A stretch of 64,000 bases of DNA from Tolypothrix bouteillei VB521301 (GCF_000760695.4 NZ_JHEG04000001.1:1334717-1398716), one strand, 5' to 3'. Numbered from the stretch's first letter, positions 55,536 through 64,000 are shown. Program-made: numbers and translations. The notes: a model not told the origin generated them from the letters alone.

Positions 55536-56420
55536 CTAGCGAAATTCTAAAATATTTTGAGCGGTCATGTGCGGTTGTTCTACATGAGGAACATGACCGC
55601 AATCTTTAATCCAGATCAGTTTGCTATTGGGAATTGCTAGCTTAAATCTTTTTGCATCTCTAGTACCTACAATTTTGTCGGAATCTCCCCACAAGATGAG
55701 CGTTGGTTGAACGATTTGTGATAGAGTTGTAAATCTAAATGCACTATATCCACCACTTTTAGTAAAAGCAATCAAAGCTTTGTTCCAATCAGAGCATTCA
55801 AGGTGAAGTGATGCACAGAGTTGGGAATCTAGTGTTGCTAACTGTTTGTTTTTATAAGCAGTGCGCGTTATACTTTGTCTGACTTTTGGATTTCGTAAAA
55901 ACTCTGTTGCTAAATAATCTAATGGTGGAAACATGAATTTGCTTATCGGCGGACCACCTACCAAACCCGTACTGTCAATTAGCACGAGCTTGTGAACGAC
56001 TTCTGGGTAGCTGAGGGTAAAATCAATAGCAGCTGCGCCTCCCATGGAAGCACCTACTAAAATGACAGGTTTGTTAATTAGGGTTTTCCAGAAATAATAG
56101 AGATGGGTTTTAATGGCACTGGGACTAAACTTTATTCCTGCAGGTCTGTCCGTAAACCCAAATCCTAACAAGTCCACCGCCCATGTCTCATTTTGCCCTG
56201 CAAGTGGAGGTATGAGACGGCGAAATTCAAACACGGAACCATCGAAACCGTGAATCAATAGCAAAGGTACACCCCCACTCCCTTGCTGTACGTAGGTAGT
56301 GGTTATTGGTTGTGTGGTCAAAGGAGTTGCGATCGCAGTTTGCTGGATGCTTTGAGCGAGAGCAATTGACGCGGGTTCTGTCAGTTGGGTAACGGTTGTA
56401 GGTAGAAAATTTGGAAACAT
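55536..56420 (-). CDS. Alpha/beta-fold hydrolase
   Basis: The 294-residue product has an oxyanion motif LLLIHGFDGSVFEF near 56, the Ser nucleophile in LVGASMGGAAAID near 124, Asp in ILWGDSDKIVG, and His in DCGHVPHVEQP near 281. It looks cytoplasmic or thylakoid-associated and belongs to the esterase/haloperoxidase type common in cyanobacteria. Start at ATG 56420; a longer frame begins with TTG. It follows an SDR gene on the same strand. Confidence 0.85.
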   Translation of the reverse strand: MFPNFLPTTVTQLTEPASIALAQSIQQTAIATPLTTQPITTTYVQQGSGGVPLLLIHGFDGSVFEFRRLIPPLAGQNETWAVDLLGFGFTDRPAGIKFSPSAIKTHLYYFWKTLINKPVILVGASMGGAAAIDFTLSYPEVVHKLVLIDSTGLVGGPPISKFMFPPLDYLATEFLRNPKVRQSITRTAYKNKQLATLDSQLCASLHLECSDWNKALIAFTKSGGYSAFRFTTLSQIVQPTLILWGDSDKIVGTRDAKRFKLAIPNSKLIWIKDCGHVPHVEQPHMTAQNILEFR

Positions 56421-56453
56421 AAACTTTATTTTACTATGCCCAATCCCCAAATA

Positions 56454-57227
56454 TCACTGTTTCCTGTTGACCAATGTTACGCTAGCTTGGTCAACTGGCA
56501 TCAAGATCACTTCATTAATATTGACATGGGCTGGTCGGGTCACGCAGAAAAGTATGACATCTGCGACATCATCCGGAGTCAGGGGAGTCACTCCTTGGTA
56601 AACTTTTTTGGCGCGTTCGGCGTCGCCGTGAAATCTGACTTCGCTGAATTCTGTTTCTACCATCCCCGGATCGACGGAGGTGACGCGGATCGATGTCCCC
56701 AAGAGATCTTGTTTTAAACCTTCAGTAATTGCTTTGACAGCAGCTTTAGTCCCACAGTAGACATTTCCATTGGGATAGGTTTGATGTCCGGCGATCGAAC
56801 CAATGTTCACCACGTGACCGCGATCGCGACTTACCATTCCGGGAACAACAAAACGAGTTAAATAGAGCAAACCTTTAATATTAGTATCAATCATTTCCTC
56901 CCAATCCTGAATACTGGCTTCATGGAATTTATCCAACCCACGACTCAGACCTGCATTATTTATTAATATATCGATATCAGACCAAGGGGGAGGTAATTGA
57001 GAAATAGCAGACTCTACTGCGGCTATCTCTCGTACATCTAATTGTAATGAATAGATTTCAGTAGAAAAGTTTTTGTTGAGTTCTTCTACTAACTGCTGCA
57101 AGCGATCGAACCTTCTTGCCGCTAAAATTAGTTTTGCGCCTGCGGCTGCAAATAATTTGGCGCAAGCCGCGCCTATACCACTGCTTGCACCAGTAATTAA
57201 AACGATCTGATTTTCCAGAGAAAACAT
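56454..57227 (-). CDS. Short-chain dehydrogenase/reductase (YdfG-like)
   Basis: A 257-residue classical SDR with ITGASSGIGAACAKLF near residue 10, NNAG near 89, catalytic Ser in VNIGSIAGHQ, and the Tyr/Lys pair YCGTK near 157-161. The C-terminal part matches YdfG-type NADP-dependent dehydrogenases of hydroxy acids or small alcohols (VETEFSEVRFHGD). Substrate unknown. It lies about 33 bases from the hydrolase gene, so co-transcription is likely. Tandem ATTATGA repeats sit upstream of its start. Confidence 0.88.
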   Translation of the reverse strand: MFSLENQIVLITGASSGIGAACAKLFAAAGAKLILAARRFDRLQQLVEELNKNFSTEIYSLQLDVREIAAVESAISQLPPPWSDIDILINNAGLSRGLDKFHEASIQDWEEMIDTNIKGLLYLTRFVVPGMVSRDRGHVVNIGSIAGHQTYPNGNVYCGTKAAVKAITEGLKQDLLGTSIRVTSVDPGMVETEFSEVRFHGDAERAKKVYQGVTPLTPDDVADVILFCVTRPAHVNINEVILMPVDQASVTLVNRKQ

Positions 57228-57229
57228 AA

Positions 57230-57303
57230 TGAATTATGAATTATGAATTATGAATTATGAATTAATTATTTCATAATTTATAATTCATAATTCATAATTT
57301 ATG
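57230..57303. repeat. ATTATGA heptamer tandem repeat
   Basis: Four copies of AATTATG followed by the inverse ATAATTC/ATTCATA copies, forming an AT-rich hairpin. It belongs to the short tandemly repeated elements of heterocystous cyanobacteria. It lies between two minus-strand genes. Confidence 0.65.
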
Positions 57304-57304
57304 A

Positions 57305-58108
57305 TTATCTATTTACAACTTGAAGCCGTTGAGTGATCATTGTCGTTCCACCTCCCCGCATAACAACAGCAGAAATCCATTGGCTACCGGGAACCATTGG
57401 TGCGCGTCCAATTTTAAAAATTCCCCCAGAGGACAGTAATTCTAAATCCACTTGTGTGGGAGTTAGGTACTTTTCTGGCTTAATTGGTTCTTCTAGTGCT
57501 GCGCCTAAAAGATAGTCATCACCAAGGGGTTCTTGAACAATGGCATCTAGGTTATACTGCTGACCAACTTTGACTTGTTGGGGGAGTTTCAACTCAATTT
57601 GAGGTGGTTTGGCACCTGAGGTTAGCAAAGTGCGCTCGGATAAGATGTCCTGACGCACAATTTTTCCACCTGCAATGCGCTGGCGCGATCTAATGGTGGC
57701 GTTGAGAGCCATGTTGTTACTGGTAGCAGACGGCATTCCAGTAATATTGGTGACTGTTTCAGCGACAATCGCATTACCCTCTGCTTTCCACGATTGCAAC
57801 TGAGTGGTATATTTCAATTTTGAGTACCGATGCCAAAGGCTCGTGAGAGCTTTTTCCATGCTTGGACGGGTTAAGCCATCACTGTGAGTGAAATTAGGGC
57901 TGTAGAACTGAATAACTCCTTTGAGATCGCCCCGGCTAGCTGCAGTATCAACTTGTGTCAGTAAGTTTTGGACTTCGGCTGGTGCATTTGGAACCGTACT
58001 GGCTTGAGCGCATTTCAAACTTGTTAGCAAACCAAATGCCAGTAGGGAAATGGCTAGCAAGCGGCTCGGTTTGCGTTGGTGCAGAAAGGGAATTAGGTTA
58101 TTACGCAT
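57305..58108 (-). CDS. Exported protein with NTF2-like domain
   Basis: A 267-residue product with an N-terminal signal (LLAISLLAFGLLTSLKCAQAS). An SnoaL/NTF2-like domain follows at about 37-145 (VQNLLTQVDTAASRGDLKGV, then YSPNFTHSDGL, ALTSLWHRYSKLKY), with a C-terminal beta domain that carries polar residues and GQQYNLDAIVQEP. It is probably periplasmic. Function unknown. Start at ATG 58108; a frame to 58144 starts with TTG. It is divergent from murG by about 90 bases. Confidence 0.75.
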   Translation of the reverse strand: MRNNLIPFLHQRKPSRLLAISLLAFGLLTSLKCAQASTVPNAPAEVQNLLTQVDTAASRGDLKGVIQFYSPNFTHSDGLTRPSMEKALTSLWHRYSKLKYTTQLQSWKAEGNAIVAETVTNITGMPSATSNNMALNATIRSRQRIAGGKIVRQDILSERTLLTSGAKPPQIELKLPQQVKVGQQYNLDAIVQEPLGDDYLLGAALEEPIKPEKYLTPTQVDLELLSSGGIFKIGRAPMVPGSQWISAVVMRGGGTTMITQRLQVVNR

Positions 58109-58198
58109 TGGTGATAGGTTCGACAATTTATCTACAGTAGGCAAGGAAATTGTTTAATCTTAAGTTAATCTAGGTGCTTTTGGGGTGAAAATGGTGAG

Positions 58199-59275
58199 AT
58201 GGCACATACTCCTATACGTTTATTAATAGCTGCTAGTGGCACTGGCGGACACTTGTTTCCCGCAATTGCCCTTGCCGAACACTTGAGCGATTATCAAATA
58301 GAATGGCTGGGTGTTCCAAATCGGTTAGAAACACAGCTAGTTCCCAAACAGTATCCCTTGAATACTATTTCAGTAGAAGGATTTCAGCAAGGCTTTGGGC
58401 TGGCATCCATTAAAGTATTGGGAAGACTTATCGGTTCGGTTTTGCAAGTTAGGAAAATCTTACAACAGGGAAACTTTCAGGGAGTTTTTACGACGGGCGG
58501 TTACATTGCTGGACCTGCTGTCATTGCTGCACGTTCTTTAGGTTTGCCTGTCATTCTTCACGAATCCAACGCCTTACCTGGTAAGGTGACGCGTTTTTTT
58601 GGACCTTGGTGTAATGCGGTAGCAGTTGGATTTGAAGTGGCGAGTCAGTACTTGTCTCGCGCCAAAACTGTTTGCACCGGGACTCCCGTGCGATCGCAAT
58701 TTTTAGACGAAGCCACTGCAGCATCGCTGGATTTATCTATTCCAGAAGGAGCTCCTTTGATCGTTGTTTTTGGTGGAAGTCAGGGTGCTGTTGCTATCAA
58801 CAAACTAGTACGCCAGTCTGCTAGTGCTTGGTTTGATGCTGGTGCTTGGGTTGTTCACTTAGTCGGTGATAAAGACCCAGATGCAGAAAGCCTGAAGCAT
58901 CCACAGTATATTTGTTTACCATTTTATAATAATATGGCAGCACTGTTGCAAAGGGCAAGCTTGGCAATCACTCGCTCTGGTGCTGGAAGTTTAACAGAAA
59001 TGGCAGTTTGCGGTACACCTGCGATTTTGATTCCTTTTCCTTTTGCAGCAGAAGACCATCAAACTTACAATGCAAAGGTTTTTACCTCGGTTGGTGCAGC
59101 AATTATGTTTCAACAATCGGATTTAACCGATGAGCGTTTGCGTTCCAAAGTGTTGGAGTTGTTGCAAAATCCAGAAGAGTTGCAAAAGATGAGGAGAGCC
59201 GCAAAAGCGATCGCTGTTCCCGACAGTGCGGACAGGTTGGCTCAATTGGTTCGCGATCTTGTGGAAAAGAAGTGA
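58199..59275 (+). CDS. murG: UDP-N-acetylglucosamine:lipid I transferase
   Basis: This 358-residue GT28-type enzyme makes lipid II from lipid I in peptidoglycan synthesis. Features are the N-terminal G-loop SGTGGHLFPA at about 13-22, HESNALPGKVTRFF near 121, the C-domain donor site GGSQGAVAINK, and the UDP-contact region TRSGAGSLTEMAVCG. Start at the ATG; there is little ribosome-site sequence. It is a single-gene unit here and convergent with ycf66. Confidence 0.96.
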   Translation: MAHTPIRLLIAASGTGGHLFPAIALAEHLSDYQIEWLGVPNRLETQLVPKQYPLNTISVEGFQQGFGLASIKVLGRLIGSVLQVRKILQQGNFQGVFTTGGYIAGPAVIAARSLGLPVILHESNALPGKVTRFFGPWCNAVAVGFEVASQYLSRAKTVCTGTPVRSQFLDEATAASLDLSIPEGAPLIVVFGGSQGAVAINKLVRQSASAWFDAGAWVVHLVGDKDPDAESLKHPQYICLPFYNNMAALLQRASLAITRSGAGSLTEMAVCGTPAILIPFPFAAEDHQTYNAKVFTSVGAAIMFQQSDLTDERLRSKVLELLQNPEELQKMRRAAKAIAVPDSADRLAQLVRDLVEKK

Positions 59276-59619
59276 AAACAAGCAACTGGGTGGGGTTTAA
59301 ATCCCACCTAATTAGCGTTCCCATAATGAGCAAAATAGCTGCTATAGGAATCATAAATAATATGTGAAAAATTTTAAGTACTGTAGGGTGGGCATTCCCA
59401 CACAAAAGCCTTAGTGGTGAGCTTTAGCTCTACCTACATATAGTTCATCAATAAAATAAAAATCCTACAGCGCTTTGCATCTGAATGAGGTACACCCCCC
59501 TTTCATCCACCCTTAGTAAGGGGGGACAGAGGGGGGTAATTTTTGTACCTCACCAAGTTGAAATCTGCTGTATATCTTCAATTTTGTACTACTTATTACA
59601 ATAAAATAATGAACATACT
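59276..59619. other. Intergenic region with murG terminator and repeat
   Basis: A hairpin GGTGGG/CCCACC (59289-59308, loop GTTTAAAT) just after the murG stop is a likely terminator. A second, dispersed-type palindrome CCCCCC...GGGGGGACAGAGGGGGG lies at about 59498-59537. No gene seen. Confidence 0.6.
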
Positions 59620-59922
59620 TTAAGGTCTATTACTTCGGCGAATCTGGATACTTTCAACTGTATAGAAAATGGTAATTCCTACTAACAGAAGTTGACCAAA
59701 CTGTAGAATTGGATCGAGTCGCCACCCTTGAAATATGAGTATAAAACCAGAAATTACAGCAGCTACAGAAAAAAAAGTGTCATGACTTCTTGCTGGTATT
59801 CCGCGAACCAAGGGCATAACTAATGCCAAAATCATAAGAAAAATACCTAACAAAGATGCTGAATTCGATCCGAAGTTGACCTGTGCTAATACACCGCCCA
59901 AACTCAATTCCAAGTTTACCAT
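59620..59922 (-). CDS. ycf66: Ycf66-family protein (second of a tandem pair)
   Basis: A 100-residue membrane protein with three membrane helices. The family motif GWRLDPILQFGQLLLVG near residue 65 is conserved, with SASLLGIFLMILALVMPLV before it. Ycf66 occurs in cyanobacteria and some algal plastids; its function is unknown. AGGAGG just before the ATG gives high expression potential. It follows its paralogue by 59 bases on the same strand. Confidence 0.88.
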   Translation of the reverse strand: MVNLELSLGGVLAQVNFGSNSASLLGIFLMILALVMPLVRGIPARSHDTFFSVAAVISGFILIFQGWRLDPILQFGQLLLVGITIFYTVESIQIRRSNRP

Positions 59923-59981
59923 TTCACCCTCCTAGTTACATTTTGGCAATGCTTAATATATCTTTTTACTGATTTATCCGC

Positions 59982-60278
59982 TCAACGCAGGCGAATACAT
60001 TCAATCGTAGAGAAAATAGCTGATGCTACTAGCAAAAGTTGACCAAACTGTAGAATCGGATCGAGCCGCCATCCTTGAAACACAAGAATCAAACTACAGA
60101 TTAAAGCTAATTGAGCAAAGAGGATGTCATAATATCGGGCAAGGTGTGGACGCCATAAGGGAAGGGAACATAAAGCTGTACCTGCAAAATAAACAACAAT
60201 ACCTAACACACTTGCCGAATTTGCCCCAAAGTTCACCTGTGCTAGCACATCTGTTAAATTTAATACTAAGTTAACCAT
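59982..60278 (-). CDS. ycf66: Ycf66-family protein (first of a tandem pair)
   Basis: This 98-residue paralogue of the next gene has the same GWRLDPILQFGQLLLVA motif and VNFGANSASVLGI near residue 16. The middle helices differ (YFAGTALCSLPLWRP). The start has a weaker ribosome site than its partner. The genes are separated by 59 bases, indicating one transcript. Confidence 0.88.
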   Translation of the reverse strand: MVNLVLNLTDVLAQVNFGANSASVLGIVVYFAGTALCSLPLWRPHLARYYDILFAQLALICSLILVFQGWRLDPILQFGQLLLVASAIFSTIECIRLR

Positions 60279-60315
60279 ATGACCGTATTAATTAACTTCC
60301 ATATATCTGGTATCA

Positions 60316-61371
60316 CTATCTTACAAACAGACCCCACAAAAGAAATACAATTGGCAGCACAATGAAAGGAATAAGTCCAATTTTTGCCACCTGTTGCAGT
60401 CTCTCAGATGAAACTTGAATCTGTGGCGTGGAAGTAAGTCTTCTCTGAGAAAGATTTCTTGGTGGCGCTGGGGTATAGTTGGGACGGTTTGTCTCCCTCT
60501 TTGACTGATATTCGTAGCTAACTACAGGTTGTGTTGGTGGGAAAGGATTTGCTAGATATTGCAGGACTTGTAGAACTTCCGTCGCTGATTGGTAGCGGTC
60601 TTTTCTACAGTCGTAGCATACCATTCTACTGAGAACTTCTGTCAATCTTTCGCTAACCTGAGCTTGGTGTTTCCAAACAATTTCTTCTGTGTTGGGATCT
60701 ACCTGTAGTTGAGTTGGATACAACCCTGTTAGGGCTTGAATGCCAATAATACCTAAAGCATATATGTCACTATTTGGGCGTGGTCTACCTTGTGCTTGCT
60801 CAGCTGGCATATAGCCGGGAGTACCAATAGCAACGGTGGGAGGCATTTGAGTTTGACTTGTTGCTAGTTGCGTTTGCACTTGCTTAACAGCACCAAAGTC
60901 AATTAATACTAATTTGCCATCTCTATGCCGTCTGATTAAGTTATCAGGTTTAATATCGCGGTGGATAACTCCATAGCTGTGAACGAATTCTAAGATACTC
61001 AAAACATCTTTTAAGAATTCGATAACTTGAGATTCGGTCCAACGTTGATTGGTTTGCAATTCGGCGCTCAGTGGTAGCCCGTCAATAAAATCTTGTACCA
61101 AGTAGAATTCTTCGTCTTCTTCAAAGTAAGCCAACGATCTGGGAATTTGGTTATGGTCACCTAGCTTTTCCAGGGTTTCCGCTTCACTGTAGAATAACCG
61201 TCTGGCAGTTTCCAAGTAGTTGGAATCGTTACTAGCGGGTTTCAGGCGTTTGACAACACACATAGGGTTGCCCACTCTTCTTGTATCTTCAGCAATATAG
61301 GTTTCACCAAATCCCCCAGCGCTAAGAACGCGGACAATTCTATAACGCCCATCTAGTAACTTTCCTAACAT
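60316..61371 (-). CDS. Membrane-anchored serine/threonine protein kinase
   Basis: This 351-residue protein has a Hanks-type kinase domain at 1-280: G-loop LSAGGFGETYIA, Lys41 in VVKRLKP, HRD at 137-139 (VIHRDIKPDNLI), DFG at 158-160 and GTPGYMPAEQ at 183-192. A Pro-rich linker leads to one C-terminal membrane helix (IGLIPFIVLPIVFLLWGLF). All catalytic residues are present. Start at ATG 61371; a longer GTG-started frame is less likely. It lies 38 bases upstream of the ycf66 pair on the same strand. Substrates unknown. Confidence 0.93.
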   Translation of the reverse strand: MLGKLLDGRYRIVRVLSAGGFGETYIAEDTRRVGNPMCVVKRLKPASNDSNYLETARRLFYSEAETLEKLGDHNQIPRSLAYFEEDEEFYLVQDFIDGLPLSAELQTNQRWTESQVIEFLKDVLSILEFVHSYGVIHRDIKPDNLIRRHRDGKLVLIDFGAVKQVQTQLATSQTQMPPTVAIGTPGYMPAEQAQGRPRPNSDIYALGIIGIQALTGLYPTQLQVDPNTEEIVWKHQAQVSERLTEVLSRMVCYDCRKDRYQSATEVLQVLQYLANPFPPTQPVVSYEYQSKRETNRPNYTPAPPRNLSQRRLTSTPQIQVSSERLQQVAKIGLIPFIVLPIVFLLWGLFVR

Positions 61372-61537
61372 GGTATGATTGGTCTCTATTGACACTTCAT
61401 AATTTTGGCACACGATCGCTTTTGGATAGATTGAAGAATGCGATCGTTCTTCTAAATGCAGTACAGTTTGCTATCTAAGGCTGACAAGGGAGTAGTATTG
61501 TAAAATTAAAATTCGTGGTCTTAATTAATTTTTTACA

Positions 61538-61768
61538 ATGTCTGAGCAAAACTCTATCAATCCTTGGAAATACAAACCTTGGTGGTGTCAACCATGGTCC
61601 ATTCTTCTAACAGGTGTGACTTTGATTGGTGGCAGTTGGGTATTATTTAAAACTATTTGGTTTACTATTTTCGTCAGTATACCCATCTTAGTATGGATGG
61701 GATTTTTCTTACTGATTTGGCCTCAATTAATAATTCGTAGCGGGATTTTGGAGTCACAGCAGGAATAA
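61538..61768 (+). CDS. Small membrane protein, DUF6737-like
   Basis: The 76-residue protein has two membrane helices (ILLTGVTLIGGSWVLF, and IFVSIPILVWMGFFLLIWPQ) between Trp-rich loops (NPWKYKPWWCQPW). It matches a small cyanobacterial family of unknown function. Gene starts near the divergent kinase gene. No strong ribosome site. Confidence 0.7.
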   Translation: MSEQNSINPWKYKPWWCQPWSILLTGVTLIGGSWVLFKTIWFTIFVSIPILVWMGFFLLIWPQLIIRSGILESQQE

Positions 61769-61834
61769 AGAGATAAGGCTTGTGAATTGATTGAGTTCAA
61801 ATAACATAGAAGCAGACAACCACAAAACTACACT

Positions 61835-62128
61835 ATGACTCCACAATTTGAAGCCGTAATTGCTGCCATCCAACTACTCTCATCTACAGAACGCCAACAA
61901 CTGCTGCAAATCCTTACCCAAAGCAATTCATCCTCAAATTCTCAACCCGATCTTAAAACCCTTAGTACCCAGTTTTTCCAAGGTACAACACTGAAGCAAC
62001 TACTTGCCAAGCATCCTCCCACAACTGTTGATAACCTCAAAAACCTTGCTGCCGATTTTTGGCCTGAAGAAGACTCTATTGAAGATTTTCTCGCTTTCCT
62101 GCGACAACAGCGCCAAGAAGCAATCTAA
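61835..62128 (+). CDS. Putative VapB-like antitoxin
   Basis: A 97-residue acidic helical protein (QFEAVIAAIQLLSSTERQQL; FWPEEDSIEDFLAFLRQQRQ) lying 10 bases before a PIN-domain gene. This layout is the usual antitoxin-toxin arrangement. The Trp-Pro-Glu-Glu and acidic C-terminal helix are like the toxin-binding end of cyanobacterial antitoxins. No DNA-binding fold is evident, so identification rests on context. Confidence 0.65.
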   Translation: MTPQFEAVIAAIQLLSSTERQQLLQILTQSNSSSNSQPDLKTLSTQFFQGTTLKQLLAKHPPTTVDNLKNLAADFWPEEDSIEDFLAFLRQQRQEAI

Positions 62129-62138
62129 CTAAACTACC

Positions 62139-62534
62139 ATGAGTCTTTTTCTGATTGATACTGACATTGCTTCCTTCATCCTTAAAGGTAGTAATTATGC
62201 CGACCCTTACCTACCACTTTTGAGTGGTCAGGAATTGGCATTGTCATTCATGAGCGTCGCTGAACTGTTTCAGTGGGCAATCTTGCGTCAGTGGGGAGAG
62301 CGTCGTCTCACCCAGTTAGAACAATACCTATCGAATTACCTTATTATTCCAGTGGATCGACCGCTTTGTCGAGAATGGGCACAGGTTTGTGCCTATCGAC
62401 AAAACGCGGGAAGACCGATTTCACCCCAAGACGCCTGGATTGCTGCAACGGCTCTACGTTACGACTTACCGCTAGTCACTCACAACATCAAAGACTTCCT
62501 AGAAATTCCCAATTTACAAATGATTGCACCTTAA
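62139..62534 (+). CDS. PIN-domain ribonuclease toxin, VapC-like
   Basis: A 131-residue PIN protein. The acidic active-site residues are seen in order: Asp7/Asp9 in LIDTDIASF, Glu42 in SVAELFQW, and Asp98 in SPQDAWIA, followed by THNIKDF with Asp119. VapC toxins cleave tRNA or rRNA when free of antitoxin. It starts 10 bases after the putative antitoxin stop, so both are likely one operon. Confidence 0.85.
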   Translation: MSLFLIDTDIASFILKGSNYADPYLPLLSGQELALSFMSVAELFQWAILRQWGERRLTQLEQYLSNYLIIPVDRPLCREWAQVCAYRQNAGRPISPQDAWIAATALRYDLPLVTHNIKDFLEIPNLQMIAP

Positions 62535-62559
62535 TTTAGTTTTTTCCTCGAACAGTAGT

Positions 62560-63150
62560 TTATTTAACAACTTGACTTCCGTGACTGCGGGGATCGTCTT
62601 GAGTGTTTGTTGGTGCGACTGGTGCGGAAAACTGGGAAATTTTGCCACTTGCTTGAGCATATGGCAGAGGAGAATCGGCAACTAAAGCTTCTAAATTGCT
62701 TGATAATATTGTACGAGGTTGATCGCCAATCGCCTGTGTAAGAGGTTCGCCATTTTTACTCAGGTAGACGAAGTGAGGGATACCATCCACCCGGTACTTC
62801 AACATTTCTGGCAACCACTTGGTATTATCTACGTTCAGCATGACAAAATTAACTTTGCCAGCATACTCTTGTTCTAGCTGTGCAATATCTGGTGCCATTT
62901 TTTGACAGACAGTACACCAGTTCGCGTAAAATTCTACAAATGAGGGTTTGTTGTTGGTTAACGCGACTTCCAAAGGTGTGGACTGTTCGTCTAACTGAGT
63001 TAAAGAAGCGGAGGTTGTCTCTGTCTTCAGTCCCAACACCAGAGCAACGCTAAGAGCGATCGCGACTATTGCAACTAAGAAGTTACGCAAGCGCTGTCCG
63101 AGAGGGAATTCAGATTTTTCTTTTGAGTTAACAGGTGATTCCGTACTCAT
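62560..63150 (-). CDS. txlA: Membrane-anchored thioredoxin-like protein (TxlA/HCF164-like)
   Basis: The 196-residue product has one N-terminal membrane helix (LRNFLVAIVAIALSVALVLG, about 22-41) and a thioredoxin domain with WCTVC active site (EFYANWCTVCQKMAPD near 72-87) and cis-Pro in VDGIPHFVYL. Its C-terminal tail is Ser/Pro-rich. Such proteins relay reducing power at the thylakoid for cytochrome and photosystem assembly. The divergent neighbour is a ferredoxin gene, also a redox protein. Confidence 0.88.
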   Translation of the reverse strand: MSTESPVNSKEKSEFPLGQRLRNFLVAIVAIALSVALVLGLKTETTSASLTQLDEQSTPLEVALTNNKPSFVEFYANWCTVCQKMAPDIAQLEQEYAGKVNFVMLNVDNTKWLPEMLKYRVDGIPHFVYLSKNGEPLTQAIGDQPRTILSSNLEALVADSPLPYAQASGKISQFSAPVAPTNTQDDPRSHGSQVVK

Positions 63151-63282
63151 AATAAAATTATTAAAACTTATTAAGTGCCAGTATCTTCAGTTTAACTTGT
63201 TGTTTGGGGCGTTTAGTTAGCAAAACGGTACTTCTAGAATAGAGTCAGTGCTATTTATTTGCAAAAATTACTAGAAAAAAAC

Positions 63283-63687
63283 GTGAAAAAACGAGTTACC
63301 CTGTCTTTTCCCAGACGTGTCGTTCAAATGCCAGTTACTTACCGATTGGCGCGAGACTTTAATGTCGCAGCAAATATCATCCGCGCTCAAGTCGCTCCCA
63401 ACCAAATTGGTAAATTGGTAGTGGAACTGTCTGGCGATATTGATGAATTGGATGCAGCAATAGAGTGGATGCGATCGCAAAATATCAATGTTTCTCAGGC
63501 ATTAGGAGAAATCATAATTGATGAAGACTTGTGCGTTCATTGCGGTTTGTGTACGGGCGTCTGTCCCACAGAAGCCCTGAACCTAGACACACATAGTTAC
63601 AAGCTGACATTTACGCGATCGCGCTGTATTGTTTGCGAACAGTGTATTCCCACTTGTCCGGTACAAGCAATATCAACTAACTTGTAG
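63283..63687 (+). CDS. NIL-domain ferredoxin, 2[4Fe-4S]
   Basis: A 134-residue protein with an N-terminal NIL (ligand-binding) domain (RVTLSFPRRVVQMPVTYRLA) and two C-terminal 4Fe-4S motifs, CVHCGLCTGVCP and CIVCEQCIPTCP. NIL domains also occur in methionine importers, so the ferredoxin may sense a sulfur amino acid or act as an electron carrier. Start at GTG 63283; a TTG frame at 63259 is less likely. Divergent from txlA. Confidence 0.85.
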   Translation: MKKRVTLSFPRRVVQMPVTYRLARDFNVAANIIRAQVAPNQIGKLVVELSGDIDELDAAIEWMRSQNINVSQALGEIIIDEDLCVHCGLCTGVCPTEALNLDTHSYKLTFTRSRCIVCEQCIPTCPVQAISTNL

Positions 63688-64000
63688 CCTCTAACTTAAA
63701 TACATCTGCCATCACGCCTGTCTCGCCCACCAGCCGCTTTTTACTGGGAGAGTCATAAACTACCAGTAATGAAGGAACCCCAGTGATATCTTGATATGGA
63801 GTTATTCCTTCTGCGTGGTCGTCTCTATTGCCATATGGAATATCAAGTACAAGTTTTGGATAATGCAAGATATTGTCTTGCAAATTTCCATCATTTTTCC
63901 AACTATACACTTGTACGGGACCATCTAAATCCATAGTAGGTCCTGCTAAGATAATAAACTCTTGACCGTTAAAAAAGATATCTCTTATTCCCAAACCATT
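63677..64000 (-). CDS. DUF3616 protein, C-terminal part, cut by window edge
   Basis: The C-terminal 107 residues of a minus-strand gene are visible, with GLGIRDIFFNGQEFIILAGP and DIPYGNRDDHAEGITPY typical of DUF3616 beta-propeller-like proteins. The frame is open to the end of the window, so the start lies beyond. Function unknown. Its stop overlaps the ferredoxin stop by 11 bases in convergent orientation. Confidence 0.75.
   Translation of the reverse strand, partial: NGLGIRDIFFNGQEFIILAGPTMDLDGPVQVYSWKNDGNLQDNILHYPKLVLDIPYGNRDDHAEGITPYQDITGVPSLLVVYDSPSKKRLVGETGVMADVFKLEATS

Overview
The window is a chromosomal segment of a filamentous, probably heterocyst-forming cyanobacterium (order Nostocales). 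The evidence is: many copies of the HIP1 palindrome GCGATCGC; a dnaE C-terminal half that begins with a split intein; Ycf66, DUF1816 and DUF6464 proteins typical of cyanobacteria; an RppA/RppB two-component pair; CYP110-type P450s; and heptamer tandem repeats between genes. The genus cannot be fixed from the sequence. No rRNA, tRNA or CRISPR array was seen.

Layout. 1-3.6 kb: sulfonate or organosulfur uptake genes on the minus strand (substrate-binding lipoprotein, DszC/SfnB-like flavin oxidoreductase, ABC ATPase). 3.8-4.2 kb: gene remnants (a GH65 phosphorylase piece and a MocR-type regulator tail). 4.5-16.8 kb: an accessory redox region on the plus strand (pentapeptide fragment, three SDRs, nitroreductase, aldehyde dehydrogenase, P450, AraC regulator, monooxygenase-fold protein). 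One SDR here is split by an IS630-type element. 17-26.4 kb: nagZ, a 145-bp MITE-like insertion with an 11-bp target duplication, an ankyrin protein, rppA/rppB with a lipoprotein, decayed DNA, and a GH13-CBM20 amylase. 26.7-34.5 kb: two RodZ-like HTH membrane proteins around a hydrolase, gatA, dnaE-C and a PD-(D/E)XK-like protein. 34.8-51.8 kb: mostly housekeeping and envelope genes (DsbA-like, two CAP proteins, rlmB, mini-RNase III, STAS protein, carA, aspartyl protease, acyltransferase, diguanylate cyclase, HdeD, DNA glycosylase). 51.8-64 kb: tandem CYP110 P450s, a repeat/coiled-coil protein, hydrolase, SDR, murG, tandem ycf66, a Ser/Thr kinase, a VapBC-like pair, a TxlA-like thioredoxin, an NIL-ferredoxin and a DUF3616 gene cut by the window edge.

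How the genes fit together. The 5-17 kb block looks like an oxidative/reductive detoxification or small-molecule modification set: reductases, an aldehyde oxidiser, a P450, and a regulator beside an antibiotic-biosynthesis-monooxygenase-fold protein. Its substrate is not evident. The sulfur genes form a recognisable scavenging unit. The rest is a mosaic of single housekeeping genes, with convergent pairs often separated by repeat hairpins.

Most notable observations: a clean IS630 insertion from which the host gene can be rebuilt; a MITE with an 11-bp duplication in a decayed reading frame; a STAS protein that seems to start at AUU; an SDR with His in place of the catalytic Tyr; the dnaE split intein; and crossing inverted repeats just upstream of dnaE-C. 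I found no clearly novel multi-gene system. The best candidates are the redox block and several uncharacterised single genes.
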